Below, one piece after another: positions 1 to 9,012 of a DNA stretch of 64,000 nucleotides (its first letter is position 1; every line of letters starts with the position of its first letter). Location of the stretch: contig NZ_HE578923.1 in NCBI RefSeq assembly GCF_000313565.1, positions 190,942 through 254,941 on the forward strand. Reading direction: 5' to 3'. The DNA is from Dielma fastidiosa (GTDB lineage: Bacteria > Bacillota_I > Bacilli_A > Erysipelotrichales > Erysipelotrichaceae). The notes beneath the pieces were generated by a model. That model made no database searches and was not told where the DNA came from. It saw nothing but the letters and a program-made list of their open reading frames with translations. A program made the translations under genes and the position numbers.

Positions 1-3000
1 TGTATGTTGATGTGACAACAGCGAAAGCATTAGAGCTGAAAGGTGTAACTGTAAAAGGCAAATTAGTTGTTATTGGTGACAACAAGACAGCGGGTAAGTT
101 AACGATCACTGATTCAAAGATTGAAGCAATCAGTACACAGACAAGAAATACAGAAGTTGTATTAAGCGGTGAAACAGAAGTTAAGACAATCGTATTGGAA
201 GAGACAGCGGCGGTAACACCGGATAAGAGCTTCAAAGGGGAAGTAGAGAAGATTGAAGTGCAGTCAACAACTAAAGGTGAAATCGTGATTGAAGTCCCTG
301 CACAGGAAGTAAGTACACGGACATATGCAAGTGTTGATATCCAAGCACCGGTGGAAAGCCTTGAAGTAAAGACTGATACACAAATCAAGGTAAATGCCGA
401 TGTTAAGAATGTTTTGGTAACAGAAAGTGCAAAAGATACGAAGGTAGAAGTATCAAAAGGCAGTACAGTAGGCACAATTACAGCAGATGCTCCAGTAAAA
501 ATTGAAGGAAGCGGAACAATTAACAAAGTTGAAGCAAACGTTGATGGCGTAGAAGCTGGCAAGGATACAGTAATTAAAGATGTAGAAACAGGCAAAGATG
601 TTGAGAAAGCACCAGAAGTAAATAAACCTTCAGCTGGCGGCTCAGCAGGTGGCTCTGGAGGTGGAGGCAACACACCGATTACTTACGAACTATCGATTCA
701 AGAGACTGATCAAGTGCTCGAAGTATCTGATACAATTCAATTGCATGCAACTGTAAAACCTTCAACAGCAAGTCAAAAGGTAACATGGCATTCATCAAAT
801 GATGCAGTGGCAACAGTTGATGAAAATGGTTTTGTTACAGTAATGGGTTTGGGTACCTGTATGATTACGGCTAGTGACATTTACGGTAATAAAGCAAATA
901 TCACTATAACCGCAGATACATCAAAAATGACGTCACTGACACCTTATATAGATAGCAATACTGTCGTGGCAGGTTCTGTTATAGATATTTATTATGAATA
1001 TTATCCGTCTGATGCTACAAATATATGGTTGGAATGGTCATCAGATAATCCAGGAGTAGCTGATTTTGAGGATTATTATTTGGTTGCGAAAAATCCCGGC
1101 ACTGCTGTTATTACGGGATTAGCGCAGGATGGCAGTGGTTTATCAGCTGTTTATACACTGAATGTTATATCACCTGATAGTACAATTAATGTATCTAGCA
1201 TGTTTATTGATGAACATTTTACAGATGTCAGTAATACGAATAATCCTTTCGCAATCAATCATGTATTAGATAGAGATTGGCTGAAAAGTACCAATGAAGG
1301 AATTGATGACAGTGTATCTGAAATTGAATTTAGTGTGCAGGGAAAAGGGTATTTGCTTTTTGATTATCTGCTTTCAAGTGAAGATTCTTGGGATTATCTC
1401 TCCGTAATAATCAATGGTGAAGAAACAAAGATTAAAGAACCATATAAGGTTGATGGTTCTGTATTTACTTCTTTTGAGAATATTACACCAATTACAAGAC
1501 AATTTACGTTACCTCTAGATGTCAATCAAGTTAAGATATCTTATGTTAAAGATTCATCAGGAAATGGAGCATTAGATGCTTTATGGTTATCAAATATTCA
1601 ATTCTTAGATGAAAGTAATCCAGCAGTACGCAGCTTAAAAGTAAATTATGATACCACAAAAGGTACTGTGATTTTAAAAAATAGTGAACAGCCTGATGGA
1701 ATTTCAGTCGATAACGGGCAGAGTTATTCGTTGAAACTAGCTAATGCCATAACCTTGGAAGCTGCTCCATTGTATAATTGTGCGTTTATGGGCTGGTATG
1801 AGAATGGTGAACTATATAGTGAAAAAAGCAGTATTTCTTTTGATTTATTAACTGATCGTGAATTAGAAGCTCGTTTTTATGAGTACGCCAAACTGCCGGA
1901 AACGTTGACTGTACAGCGTACAGGTTCAGTGACTGCAGATTATAATGCTGCCGAAAAAGATATAACGATTGAACAAAATGCGATTAGTGAAACGGATAAT
2001 GAATATCACATTATAATGGGAGCACTTGAAGAAGAAACGACAATTGCTGTTGAGGTGAATGGAAAACCTGTGGAATATCAGGGCAATACCGTTATCCTAT
2101 CACAGCCAAAAGATAATGTTGTCATAACACTGACCGCTAATCGTGCAAATCATGCATCCGTAAAGCGTGTCATAACAATAAATGTTGGCGTGGCATTAAA
2201 TAATATTGTTACCGAAGGTTCTGTTCTTGCGGAAAGTATATCAGGAAAAAATTACACAGGTTATGAATGGAAGCTGTCAAATGAGATTTATAATGAAGAA
2301 GGTTTTCTGGCTTTTAGTCCTAATGAAATTGGTAGTAGTTATAGATACGAAAACCTTCATTTAACAACTACAGGTTCAGGTCTTCTTCAATTTGATTATA
2401 AGACGGACTTTATTCAATCAAGCAGTTATCTAATGTTAGACAGTGCACTGATAAAGTCATGGTCTTCTAGTAAAACGAAAATAAAATTACCTGCCAGTAG
2501 TGAATGGACGACCTATACATTACCTATTGATGTTAATGCAGATGCTGTTAAAGATACTTATATGGCTTATTATCACTCAGCAAAAGAGACTGGTTCACCG
2601 GCTGTTAAGAATGTTCGCTTCTTGCAAGGGGATGTAAAAATAGAGTTTACTTCATCTGATGATTCATTAGGTTCTGTTTCAGCTTCATATACAAAAGGTA
2701 ATGCACTTGATAGCGGAACCATGAGTTCTATTGGCAGAAGTGTAAGTTTTACGGCTTTACCAAATGCAGATGTTTTATTCATGGGTTGGTATAATGAAGC
2801 AAACGAACTGCTGACTCATTCAGAAACATATGAAATTACTGTTACTGATAATGTAAATATTCATGCATTATTTGCGGAAGCGGGCACTTATGTAGCAAGA
2901 ATTGGTGATCAGATATTCACTAGTCTAGAGGAAGCTTTTGCAAGTGAATTAACTGATAATATAATCTTGATGGATGATTTAACGTTAGATCAGAACCTAA

Positions 3001-4361
3001 TTATTCCAGAGGGTAGAACATTAGTCGTACCATGTATAAGCGGTGATGAGGGTTATGATGCACGAATTGAAAATAAAGCACAATACAACCCTGATGGTAC
3101 AGTTGCAGATCGTAATGATCATAAACAGCTATATCAAAGCCTTACCGTTCCAGAAAATATCACTTTAGAGGTAAAGGGAACGTTGATTATTAATGCGGTC
3201 ACTGGACGAGCGGCCGCCGGTCATTTTGATATGGATAATACAGGCGGCTATGGTCAGCTGAATCTAAATGGTACACTGATAATCAGTGGTAATGGTCTAG
3301 TTGATTCAGCAGGCTTTGTAAAGGGTTCAGGTGAAGTTATTGTAAAAGAAAATGGAACTTTAAGAGATTTATATGTAGTTAAGAATTGGCGCGGCGGCTC
3401 ACAAGCATCCGAGGTTGTTTTGAATCATAACGTGTATCCGATGAATGAAGCGGACTGTCAGAATGTTGAAGTGCCAATTACCATTATGGATAATGGCAGC
3501 TATACAGGAATAGTAAAAATGTATGCGTCAGGGTCTTATAATAAAACAAGATTTCCATTAGTTGATCGTTATAATGGACTGATTCGTTTGACAGATAATG
3601 CTGAATTGCTAATCACTCGAAATAGTGATTTGTCGAGAACTAGTTTTTTAATAAATGGTGGTGCGGCAGCGTCAAGCAGTACATTAAACATTGTAGGTCT
3701 TGATTTATCGACAGGTACTTTTATTTATCCGGTTGACGGAGACACAACCTATATCTTAAGCAACGGCATTTATACATTTGAAAATGATTTTAAATTCCTT
3801 ACTGGGTCAGAGTTATATGTGAAAGAGGGTGCTGAACTTATTCTTAATGAAGAAAACACACTGGTTTTCTATGATAAGTTTGATGATGTGGTAAACACAA
3901 GCACGACACAATATCCGGATCGCCCTGCATCTTTTATCAATATGGAAAAGGGTACGGCTTTTATTATAAATGGCAGTTTTGCTGGGAATATTGTAATTGA
4001 TAAAAATGCAGACAGAGAGAGTCCTGTTACAATCAATACAGGCATTAATGCTAGGTTTAGGGTTATAACACAAGAAGCCGATGGTTATTATGATAAAATT
4101 ACAGATGAAAAATATGTTCGTGATTTAACCTTTAATGCAACAATTAATGGTAAATCATTTGATTTTGAACCTGATACCACTTATACCTTCTATTATGAAG
4201 ACAGTGTTCTGAAAGTTTTAGTTAATGGTATTGAACCCACTCTGTTTAATGAGACAGATGCTGACATAATTGAACCAGAAAATGAAATCATTCAGCCAAC
4301 CGACTCACTTCCTGAAGAAATTCAGCAAACAACAGTTGCTGAGGACAGTATTGAAGAATAA
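1..4361 (+). CDS. Giant modular surface protein, 5' end outside window
   Basis: The frame is open to the left edge, so the N-terminus is missing; at least 1450 residues remain. Counting from the GTG at 12: residues 1-200 are a repetitive Val/Thr/Lys-rich beta-solenoid-like stretch; about 205-220 is a Gly/Ser linker (GGSAGGSGGGG); about 225-305 is a BIG2-type Ig-like domain (TWHSSNDAVATVDENG) with a second, weaker one after it. Then comes a module of jelly-roll-like segment plus InlB-B/Flg_new-type repeat (FMGWYENGE), repeated once (FMGWYNEANE). About the last 450 residues look like a beta-helix. No LPXTG, sorting tail or SLH domain is seen at the C-terminus, so any anchor must lie in the missing part. 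The family suggests an extracellular adhesin or matrix protein; the ligand is unknown. Confidence 0.75.
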   Translation, partial: YVDVTTAKALELKGVTVKGKLVVIGDNKTAGKLTITDSKIEAISTQTRNTEVVLSGETEVKTIVLEETAAVTPDKSFKGEVEKIEVQSTTKGEIVIEVPAQEVSTRTYASVDIQAPVESLEVKTDTQIKVNADVKNVLVTESAKDTKVEVSKGSTVGTITADAPVKIEGSGTINKVEANVDGVEAGKDTVIKDVETGKDVEKAPEVNKPSAGGSAGGSGGGGNTPITYELSIQETDQVLEVSDTIQLHATVKPSTASQKVTWHSSNDAVATVDENGFVTVMGLGTCMITASDIYGNKANITITADTSKMTSLTPYIDSNTVVAGSVIDIYYEYYPSDATNIWLEWSSDNPGVADFEDYYLVAKNPGTAVITGLAQDGSGLSAVYTLNVISPDSTINVSSMFIDEHFTDVSNTNNPFAINHVLDRDWLKSTNEGIDDSVSEIEFSVQGKGYLLFDYLLSSEDSWDYLSVIINGEETKIKEPYKVDGSVFTSFENITPITRQFTLPLDVNQVKISYVKDSSGNGALDALWLSNIQFLDESNPAVRSLKVNYDTTKGTVILKNSEQPDGISVDNGQSYSLKLANAITLEAAPLYNCAFMGWYENGELYSEKSSISFDLLTDRELEARFYEYAKLPETLTVQRTGSVTADYNAAEKDITIEQNAISETDNEYHIIMGALEEETTIAVEVNGKPVEYQGNTVILSQPKDNVVITLTANRANHASVKRVITINVGVALNNIVTEGSVLAESISGKNYTGYEWKLSNEIYNEEGFLAFSPNEIGSSYRYENLHLTTTGSGLLQFDYKTDFIQSSSYLMLDSALIKSWSSSKTKIKLPASSEWTTYTLPIDVNADAVKDTYMAYYHSAKETGSPAVKNVRFLQGDVKIEFTSSDDSLGSVSASYTKGNALDSGTMSSIGRSVSFTALPNADVLFMGWYNEANELLTHSETYEITVTDNVNIHALFAEAGTYVARIGDQIFTSLEEAFASELTDNIILMDDLTLDQNLIIPEGRTLVVPCISGDEGYDARIENKAQYNPDGTVADRNDHKQLYQSLTVPENITLEVKGTLIINAVTGRAAAGHFDMDNTGGYGQLNLNGTLIISGNGLVDSAGFVKGSGEVIVKENGTLRDLYVVKNWRGGSQASEVVLNHNVYPMNEADCQNVEVPITIMDNGSYTGIVKMYASGSYNKTRFPLVDRYNGLIRLTDNAELLITRNSDLSRTSFLINGGAAASSSTLNIVGLDLSTGTFIYPVDGDTTYILSNGIYTFENDFKFLTGSELYVKEGAELILNEENTLVFYDKFDDVVNTSTTQYPDRPASFINMEKGTAFIINGSFAGNIVIDKNADRESPVTINTGINARFRVITQEADGYYDKITDEKYVRDLTFNATINGKSFDFEPDTTYTFYYEDSVLKVLVNGIEPTLFNETDADIIEPENEIIQPTDSLPEEIQQTTVAEDSIEE

Positions 4362-4378
4362 TTTATTTTATTCGTTAG

Positions 4379-4411
4379 GATCTCTTCCAATTATAGAAGA
4401 GATCTTTTCTT
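4379..4411 (+). terminator. Rho-independent terminator after surface protein
   Basis: A perfect 9-bp stem (GATCTCTTC/GAAGAGATC) with an 8-nt loop is followed by TTTTCTTATT, just after the stop codon at 4361. Confidence 0.9.
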
Positions 4412-4472
4412 ATTCCCTGAATCTGGGAATGCATTTCATTTGAAAAAATTATATTTATATGCTATCAGCCTA

Positions 4473-4527
4473 TTGACAAATAATGTTATCCGAGGTAAAC
4501 TCATGGTGTGAGTTAGATTAAACTAAC
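4473..4527 (+). promoter_or_regulatory. feo promoter with candidate metal-regulator dyads
   Basis: TTGACA (4473-4478), 17-nt spacer, TAAACT (4496-4501). Overlapping the -10 is AACTCA-N5-TGAGTT (4498-4514). Immediately after is a 16-bp near-palindrome GTTAGATTAAACTAAC (4512-4527), just before the AAGGAGG of feoA. The 16-bp element matches the pattern of the palindrome in front of feoB (GTTA..TTAA..TAAC). A DtxR/Fur-type iron repressor is the obvious candidate, but the regulator gene is not in the window. Confidence 0.7.
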
Positions 4528-4539
4528 CAAGGAGGTAGC

Positions 4540-4758
4540 ATGATGCCGCTCTTATTAGGTAGAATTGGTGAACGCATGAAGGTTATTGAAATTCGTGGCA
4601 AAGAAGATGTTTGCACACATCTGAAAAATCTGGGATTTGTACCCGGTGCCGATGTATATATTACTGCCCGCAATGCTGGAAATATGATTATAAATATCAA
4701 GGACAGCCGAATTGCTATTGATGAGAAGCTGGCCGGTAAAATCCAGGTAGAAGTCTAA
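4540..4758 (+). CDS. feoA: FeoA family ferrous iron transport protein (first copy)
   Basis: A 72-residue SH3-like FeoA domain. The core contains LKNLGFVPGADVYITARNAG, which fits the FeoA pattern of a Leu-rich turn followed by Gly-x-x-Pro-Gly. FeoA proteins are small cytosolic accessory partners of the FeoB Fe(II) transporter. AAGGAGG (4529-4535) lies 4 nt before the ATG at 4540; the adjacent ATG at 4543 is equally well placed. It is the first gene of feoA-feoA-feoB, 11 nt before the second copy. Control is probably by the iron-type operator that overlaps its promoter. Confidence 0.88.
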   Translation: MMPLLLGRIGERMKVIEIRGKEDVCTHLKNLGFVPGADVYITARNAGNMIINIKDSRIAIDEKLAGKIQVEV

Positions 4759-4769
4759 GGAGGATGGGT

Positions 4770-4991
4770 ATGAGACAATTAAGTCAGGCGTCAATCGGTG
4801 AAACTGTCACTGTCAGTAAAATTGATGGTGAAAAGGGGCTGAAACGCAGAATTATGGATATGGGAATTACTAAAGGCGTGGAAGTATATATTCGTAAAGT
4901 TGCACCATTAGGTGATCCCATGGAAGTAAAAGTAAGAGGATATGAATTAAGTATTCGTAAAGCGGATGCGGAGAAAATCGAAATTTTATAA
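4770..4991 (+). CDS. feoA: FeoA family ferrous iron transport protein (second copy)
   Basis: A 73-residue FeoA/SH3-like protein with the family features LKRRIMDMGITKG and PLGDPMEVKVRGYELSIR. An ATG at 4764 directly abuts the AAGGAGG (4757-4763) and is too close to be used. The ATG at 4770 has a 6-nt spacing and was chosen. It is more typical of canonical FeoA than the first copy, which has diverged. Tandem feoA genes upstream of feoB are common in Bacillota. A palindromic operator candidate separates it from feoB. Confidence 0.9.
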   Translation: MRQLSQASIGETVTVSKIDGEKGLKRRIMDMGITKGVEVYIRKVAPLGDPMEVKVRGYELSIRKADAEKIEIL

Positions 4992-5024
4992 GCAGAGGTC
5001 ACTCTGTTTAATTTTTGAATCATC

Positions 5025-5042
5025 AGTTAACTTAAGTTAACT
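5025..5042 (+). promoter_or_regulatory. 18-bp perfect palindrome before feoB
   Basis: AGTTAACTTAAGTTAACT is a perfect inverted repeat lying between feoA2 and the TTGGAGG of feoB. It shares the GTTA-N2-TTAA-N2-TAAC frame with the dyad at the feo promoter, which suggests the same regulator binds twice. Confidence 0.65.
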
Positions 5043-5056
5043 ATTGGAGGGAAACT

Positions 5057-7075
5057 ATGAGCTTGAGAATCGCACTTGCAGGTAATCCAAACTGCGGTAA
5101 GACAACATTATTTAACGCGCTGACTGGCAGCAGTCAATATGTCGGCAACTGGCCAGGAGTTACGGTTGAAAAAAAAGAAGGTAAATTGAAGGGACATAAA
5201 GATGTTACTGTTATCGATTTACCAGGCATCTATTCATTATCGCCTTATACTTTGGAAGAGGTAGTCGCAAGAAACTTTCTGATGCAGGAAAAACCAGATG
5301 TCATCATTAATTTGGTTGATGCGACTAATCTTGAAAGAAATCTATATCTGACTACCCAGTTACTTGAAACAGGGATACCGACAGTCATCGCATTAAATAT
5401 GATTGATATCATCGAAGAACGCAAAGATGTGCTGCATGCTGATGAATTATCGAAAAGTCTAGGCTGCCCGGTTTGTGAAATATCCGCGTTAAAGTCAAAT
5501 GGCATTGATGGGATGATTGAAAAGGCGCTTTCATTGGCTGAACATGCTTCGGCCTATCATCCGGTTGAAATTTATACCGGTTTGCTTAAAGAAAAGGTGC
5601 TTGAGTGTGAAAAGCTATTAAGTGATAAGGCTGATAAAACATCCTCACGCTGGTATGCTGTTAAGCTGTTAGAGGATGATCAGGAAAGTCTTAAGGATAT
5701 AACGTTGAGTGAAAATGATAAAGCATCTGTAAAAAAAGCCCGTGAAGTAATCGAACAGGAATACGATGATGACGCGGAAAGTATTGTAACCAATGCCCGC
5801 TATGAGTATATTGCTAAAATTCGTGATCAAATCATGATTCGTCATGACCATGAGGCACTGACCATATCGGATAAAATTGACCGTGTCCTTACCAATCGCT
5901 GGCTGGCCCTGCCTATTTTTGCTTTAGTAATGTGGGCGGTATATTATATTGCTATGAGTACGATCGGTACGATGGGTACCGATTGGGTCAACGATGTATT
6001 GTTTGGTGAAATAATCCCCAATGCGGCTGATTCACTGCTGACATCATTAAATGTCGCGCCATGGCTAACCAGTCTGATTCAAGATGGCATCATTGCCGGT
6101 GTCGGCGCTGTACTCGGCTTTGTCCCTCAAATCATGGTACTGTTTTTCCTGCTTTCAATTCTTGAAGACTGCGGTTATATGGCCCGTGTTGCCTTCATCA
6201 TGGATCGAATTTTCCGCAAATTTGGGTTATCTGGAAAAAGCTTTATTCCAATGCTGATTTCAACAGGCTGCGGGGTGCCGGGAATCATGGCAAGCCGTAC
6301 AATAGAGGATGAAAAGGACCGCAAAATGACAATTATGCTGACAACCTTTATTCCTTGTTCAGCAAAGCTGCCAATCTTTGGACTCTTTGCCGGTGCCTTA
6401 TTTAACGATGCTGCCTGGGTATCTGCAAGTATGTATTTTATCGGTCTGGCATCGGTAATTGTCTGCGGGATTCTGTTAAAGAAAACTAAATATTTCGGCG
6501 GTGATCCAGCGCCGTTTGTCATGGAGCTGCCGGCCTATCACTGGCCTAGTGTCAAGGGCTTGTTTATCCATATGTGGGATCGTGCTAAAGCCTTTATTAA
6601 AAAAGCAGGAACGATAATCCTGCTGGCAACTATTCTCGTATGGTTTATGTCGAGCTTCAGCTGGTCATTTGAAATGGTTGATGCAAATGAAAGTATTTTG
6701 GCATCAATTGGTAATGTGATTGCTCCATTGTTTGCGCCGCTTGGCTGGGGTGACTGGCGGGCAGCTGTCGCAACCTTTACCGGTTTGATAGCGAAAGAAA
6801 ATATTGTCGGTACCTTTGGTGTCCTGTATGGCTTAGAGGAAGTGGCTGAAAATGGTACTGAAATATGGACACAGATTTCGCAGCTTTTTACACCGGTATC
6901 CGCCTATTCATTTATGGTATTTAATCTGTTATGCGCGCCATGCTTTGCTGCTATCGGTGCTATTCGCAGAGAAATGGGCAGTGCTAAGTGGACATGGATT
7001 ACCATTGCTTTCCAATGTGGTGTTGCTTATATTGCTGCATTATTGATTAATCTGATTGGTAATATGATTTTCTAA
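5057..7075 (+). CDS. feoB: FeoB ferrous iron transporter
   Basis: 672 residues, full length for the family. The N-terminal G domain starts with the P-loop GNPNCGKTT (residues 9-17), followed by WPGVTVEKKEG (G2 region), DLPGIYSL (G3) and NMID (G4). The C-terminal half has about 8-10 membrane segments. It carries Gate motifs around GCGVPGIMASRT and, later, LIAKENIVGTFGVLY and the CAPC segment. It imports Fe(II) across the cytoplasmic membrane. GGAGGG precedes the ATG. It is followed 25 nt later by its small Cys-rich partner. Confidence 0.96.
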   Translation: MSLRIALAGNPNCGKTTLFNALTGSSQYVGNWPGVTVEKKEGKLKGHKDVTVIDLPGIYSLSPYTLEEVVARNFLMQEKPDVIINLVDATNLERNLYLTTQLLETGIPTVIALNMIDIIEERKDVLHADELSKSLGCPVCEISALKSNGIDGMIEKALSLAEHASAYHPVEIYTGLLKEKVLECEKLLSDKADKTSSRWYAVKLLEDDQESLKDITLSENDKASVKKAREVIEQEYDDDAESIVTNARYEYIAKIRDQIMIRHDHEALTISDKIDRVLTNRWLALPIFALVMWAVYYIAMSTIGTMGTDWVNDVLFGEIIPNAADSLLTSLNVAPWLTSLIQDGIIAGVGAVLGFVPQIMVLFFLLSILEDCGYMARVAFIMDRIFRKFGLSGKSFIPMLISTGCGVPGIMASRTIEDEKDRKMTIMLTTFIPCSAKLPIFGLFAGALFNDAAWVSASMYFIGLASVIVCGILLKKTKYFGGDPAPFVMELPAYHWPSVKGLFIHMWDRAKAFIKKAGTIILLATILVWFMSSFSWSFEMVDANESILASIGNVIAPLFAPLGWGDWRAAVATFTGLIAKENIVGTFGVLYGLEEVAENGTEIWTQISQLFTPVSAYSFMVFNLLCAPCFAAIGAIRREMGSAKWTWITIAFQCGVAYIAALLINLIGNMIF

Positions 7076-7100
7076 TCTGAAAGGATAGAGAGGTGAACTC

Positions 7101-7292
7101 ATGGGTACACTCATTGTAGGACTCATACTTCTGGCGGCTTGTATCATGGCAATTCGCTCATTGATTAAAGACCATGGCAGCTGCGGCGGCGGTTGTTCAG
7201 GCTGCAGCGGCAGCTGTGGAAAATGCCATCCTGCCACTGCAAAGGGAATCGATAAGCTGGTTAAGGAGAGCAAGGCTCGTCATGCAGGCTGA
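7101..7292 (+). CDS. FeoB-associated Cys-rich membrane protein
   Basis: 63 residues: one N-terminal membrane helix (about 3-23) followed by the Cys/Gly-rich stretch CGGGCSGCSGSCGKC. This is the signature of the FeoB-associated Cys-rich membrane protein family, found downstream of feoB in many Bacillota. Its role is thought to be accessory to iron uptake, possibly metal binding, but is not settled. GAGAGG lies upstream of the ATG. It overlaps the following HTH gene by 11 nt. Confidence 0.88.
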   Translation: MGTLIVGLILLAACIMAIRSLIKDHGSCGGGCSGCSGSCGKCHPATAKGIDKLVKESKARHAG

Positions 7293-7491
7293 TAAATGGT
7301 TCTCAAATTTAAAAAGAATACGTAAAGATGCGCATCTGACACAGGAAGAACTGGCAAAATGTGTCGGTGTAAGGCGTGAAACAATATCACAGCTGGAAGC
7401 GGGTAAGGGCAATCCTTCATTGCTTACTGTTCTTAAGATTGCTGAATTTCTTGAGACACCCGTTGATGAATTATTCAAACTGGCTGATTAA
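7282..7491 (+). CDS. Small XRE-family HTH regulator
   Basis: 69 residues made up almost entirely of one HTH_3 domain: TQEELAKCVGVRRETISQLEAGKGNPSLLTVLKIAEFL. The ATG at 7282 was chosen because translation from earlier starts would only read the Cys-rich protein gene in another frame. It overlaps that gene by 11 nt, so translational coupling is likely. YgzD/YozG-like small regulators are similar in size. As the last gene of the feo transcript it may act on the operon or on other targets; nothing in the sequence decides this. Confidence 0.8.
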   Translation: MQADKWFSNLKRIRKDAHLTQEELAKCVGVRRETISQLEAGKGNPSLLTVLKIAEFLETPVDELFKLAD

Positions 7492-7512
7492 CTCCTTTTA
7501 ATTTCATAAAGA

Positions 7513-7550
7513 GGTAGCATGACAGAAATGTCAGCTATCTTTTTATTTTT
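7513..7550 (+). terminator. Terminator of the feo operon
   Basis: Stem GGTAGC-(A)-TGACA / TGTCA-GCTATC with a one-base bulge and GAAA loop, followed by TTTTTATTTTT. Confidence 0.85.
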
Positions 7551-7587
7551 ATCGTATATAATATAAGAAACAACAGGAGGAATTAAA

Positions 7588-8268
7588 ATGAAATATGAAA
7601 TAATCGGCAATCAGCTGCCAGCTGTGGAATTGACTCTCGGTAAGGATGAAAGTGTATATACTGAGTCCGGCGGCATGAGCTGGATGGATGACTGCTTTGA
7701 GATGAACAGCAATACCCGCGGCGGCCTGATGAAAGGATTGGCACGGGCATTCAGCGGTGAATCGATATTTATGACAACCTATACATGTCTTAAGGAAGGC
7801 GGTAAGATTACCTTTGGCTCCAGTTTCCCGGGAAATATCTTACCTGTACAGCTAAGCGAAGGTGAATCATTAATCATACAAAAAACAGCGTTTTTAGCTG
7901 CCGAGGAGAGCGTCATCCTGGAAGTGTTTGTTAACAAACGGGCGGGTGCTGGTTTCTTTGGCGGAGAAGGATTTATCTTACAGAAAATCAGCGGCCCTGG
8001 TACAGCTTTTCTGGAAATCGATGGTGAAGTGATGGAAAAAACATTAAAACCTGGTGAAAAGCTGAAGGTGGATCAAGGTTATATCGCAGCCTACGAACCA
8101 AGCGTTGATTTTAGTGTTGAAACAGTTAAAGGGGTCAAGAATGTCCTGTTTTCAGGCGAAGGATTATTTTTGGCTACCTTGACAGGCCCAGGTAAAGTTT
8201 GGCTGCAGACAATGCCATTCAATGTTTTGGCTGGCCGTATTGCTGCCTGTATGCCAACTAAGAAATAA
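7588..8268 (+). CDS. AIM24 / TIGR00266 family protein
   Basis: 226 residues matching the AIM24 (DUF124) beta-sandwich family: an N-terminal ESGGMSWMD segment, Gly-rich central repeats (SSFPGNILPVQL, GAGFFGGEGFILQKISGPG) and a C-terminal LTGPGKVWLQTMP motif. The three similar turns suggest the pseudo-threefold trimer-like fold of this family. The bacterial function is unknown; the yeast homologue is mitochondrial. There is no signal peptide, so it is probably cytosolic. AGGAGG precedes the ATG. The stop codon TAA overlaps the next start codon (TAATG). Confidence 0.88.
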   Translation: MKYEIIGNQLPAVELTLGKDESVYTESGGMSWMDDCFEMNSNTRGGLMKGLARAFSGESIFMTTYTCLKEGGKITFGSSFPGNILPVQLSEGESLIIQKTAFLAAEESVILEVFVNKRAGAGFFGGEGFILQKISGPGTAFLEIDGEVMEKTLKPGEKLKVDQGYIAAYEPSVDFSVETVKGVKNVLFSGEGLFLATLTGPGKVWLQTMPFNVLAGRIAACMPTKK

Positions 8269-8591
8269 TGCTTTGGCTGATTTATATCGGATCAGTGCTG
8301 CTGATGATCATTCTGGGTATCAGGATTTCACATTGTTCATATCCAGTTCAATATATGGCAAATGCTGAGGAGCGGCCAAAGGTAGAAGACATCTGCGGTT
8401 ATAATCATGCATTGGGCAGGAATTTCATTTTATTCGGCATGCTGCTGCTGATTGTTTTGCTGCCGATGCTGCTGCCTATGCCCTATGCGATGCTCATGCT
8501 GTTCTGCATTCCTTTCTGGGCCATCGGGTTTATGCTTCGCTGTATGCAGATACAAACCCGCTATGAAGCTCAATCAAACAAGAAAAACTAG
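8268..8591 (+). CDS. Small membrane protein of unknown function
   Basis: 107 residues with three hydrophobic segments: about 2-20, 52-70 and 75-90. A polar loop lies between the first and second. A Met/Leu/Pro-rich run (LLPMLLPMPYAMLML) is unusual. It starts on the last base of the upstream stop codon, so it is translationally coupled to the AIM24-family gene and presumably works with it. No family was recognised. Confidence 0.65.
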   Translation: MLWLIYIGSVLLMIILGIRISHCSYPVQYMANAEERPKVEDICGYNHALGRNFILFGMLLLIVLLPMLLPMPYAMLMLFCIPFWAIGFMLRCMQIQTRYEAQSNKKN

Positions 8592-8687
8592 ACAAATAGA
8601 GTATTCTGTCTGTTTATCGGACATGAAATAATGGCTGTCTATGGCAGAAGCTATGAATTTGCTTATGATTAAATTGGAAGTGATAAT

Positions 8688-8996
8688 GTGGATAAGGATT
8701 ATGATCTAGTGTTTGAGACACCGCGGGGGAAGCGGAGCGGCTATCTGATTTTCATGATTGAGAAACAGGCATTAAATGGTGTGCTGAATATCGGCAGCGC
8801 AAATGCTTCCTTTTTTGGCGGCACTTTTGATGAGCGTCAATTTAGTTTTAAAGGAAGTATTTACTTTCATTATTTACATTTGAATTATCAGGTAAAGGGA
8901 CAATGGCTCTCAGATATGATTCAGGGAAATTTGTATATTCGGCACATGAAGTTTAATTTTAAGGGATACCCGCACATAAGAAAGCATCAGCCTTAG
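8688..8996 (+). CDS. Hypothetical beta-rich protein, 102 aa
   Basis: GTG start at 8688: an in-frame TAA at 8670 excludes longer forms, and GGAAG lies about 8 nt upstream. The protein alternates hydrophobic and polar residues (GVLNIGSANASFFGGTFDERQFSFKG) and resembles a small all-beta protein with an internal repeat. There is no signal peptide or membrane segment. No family was recognised. Its stop codon lies inside the loop of the following terminator. Confidence 0.55.
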   Translation: MDKDYDLVFETPRGKRSGYLIFMIEKQALNGVLNIGSANASFFGGTFDERQFSFKGSIYFHYLHLNYQVKGQWLSDMIQGNLYIRHMKFNFKGYPHIRKHQP

Positions 8997-9010
8997 ACTG
9001 ATGCTTTTAT
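8982..9010. terminator. Bidirectional terminator between convergent genes
   Basis: Stem AAGCATCAG/CTGATGCTT with a 7-nt loop. The plus strand continues TTTAT and the minus strand TTCTTATG, so it may serve both the hypothetical gene and the convergent TetR gene. Confidence 0.75.
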
Positions 9011-9012
9011 GC

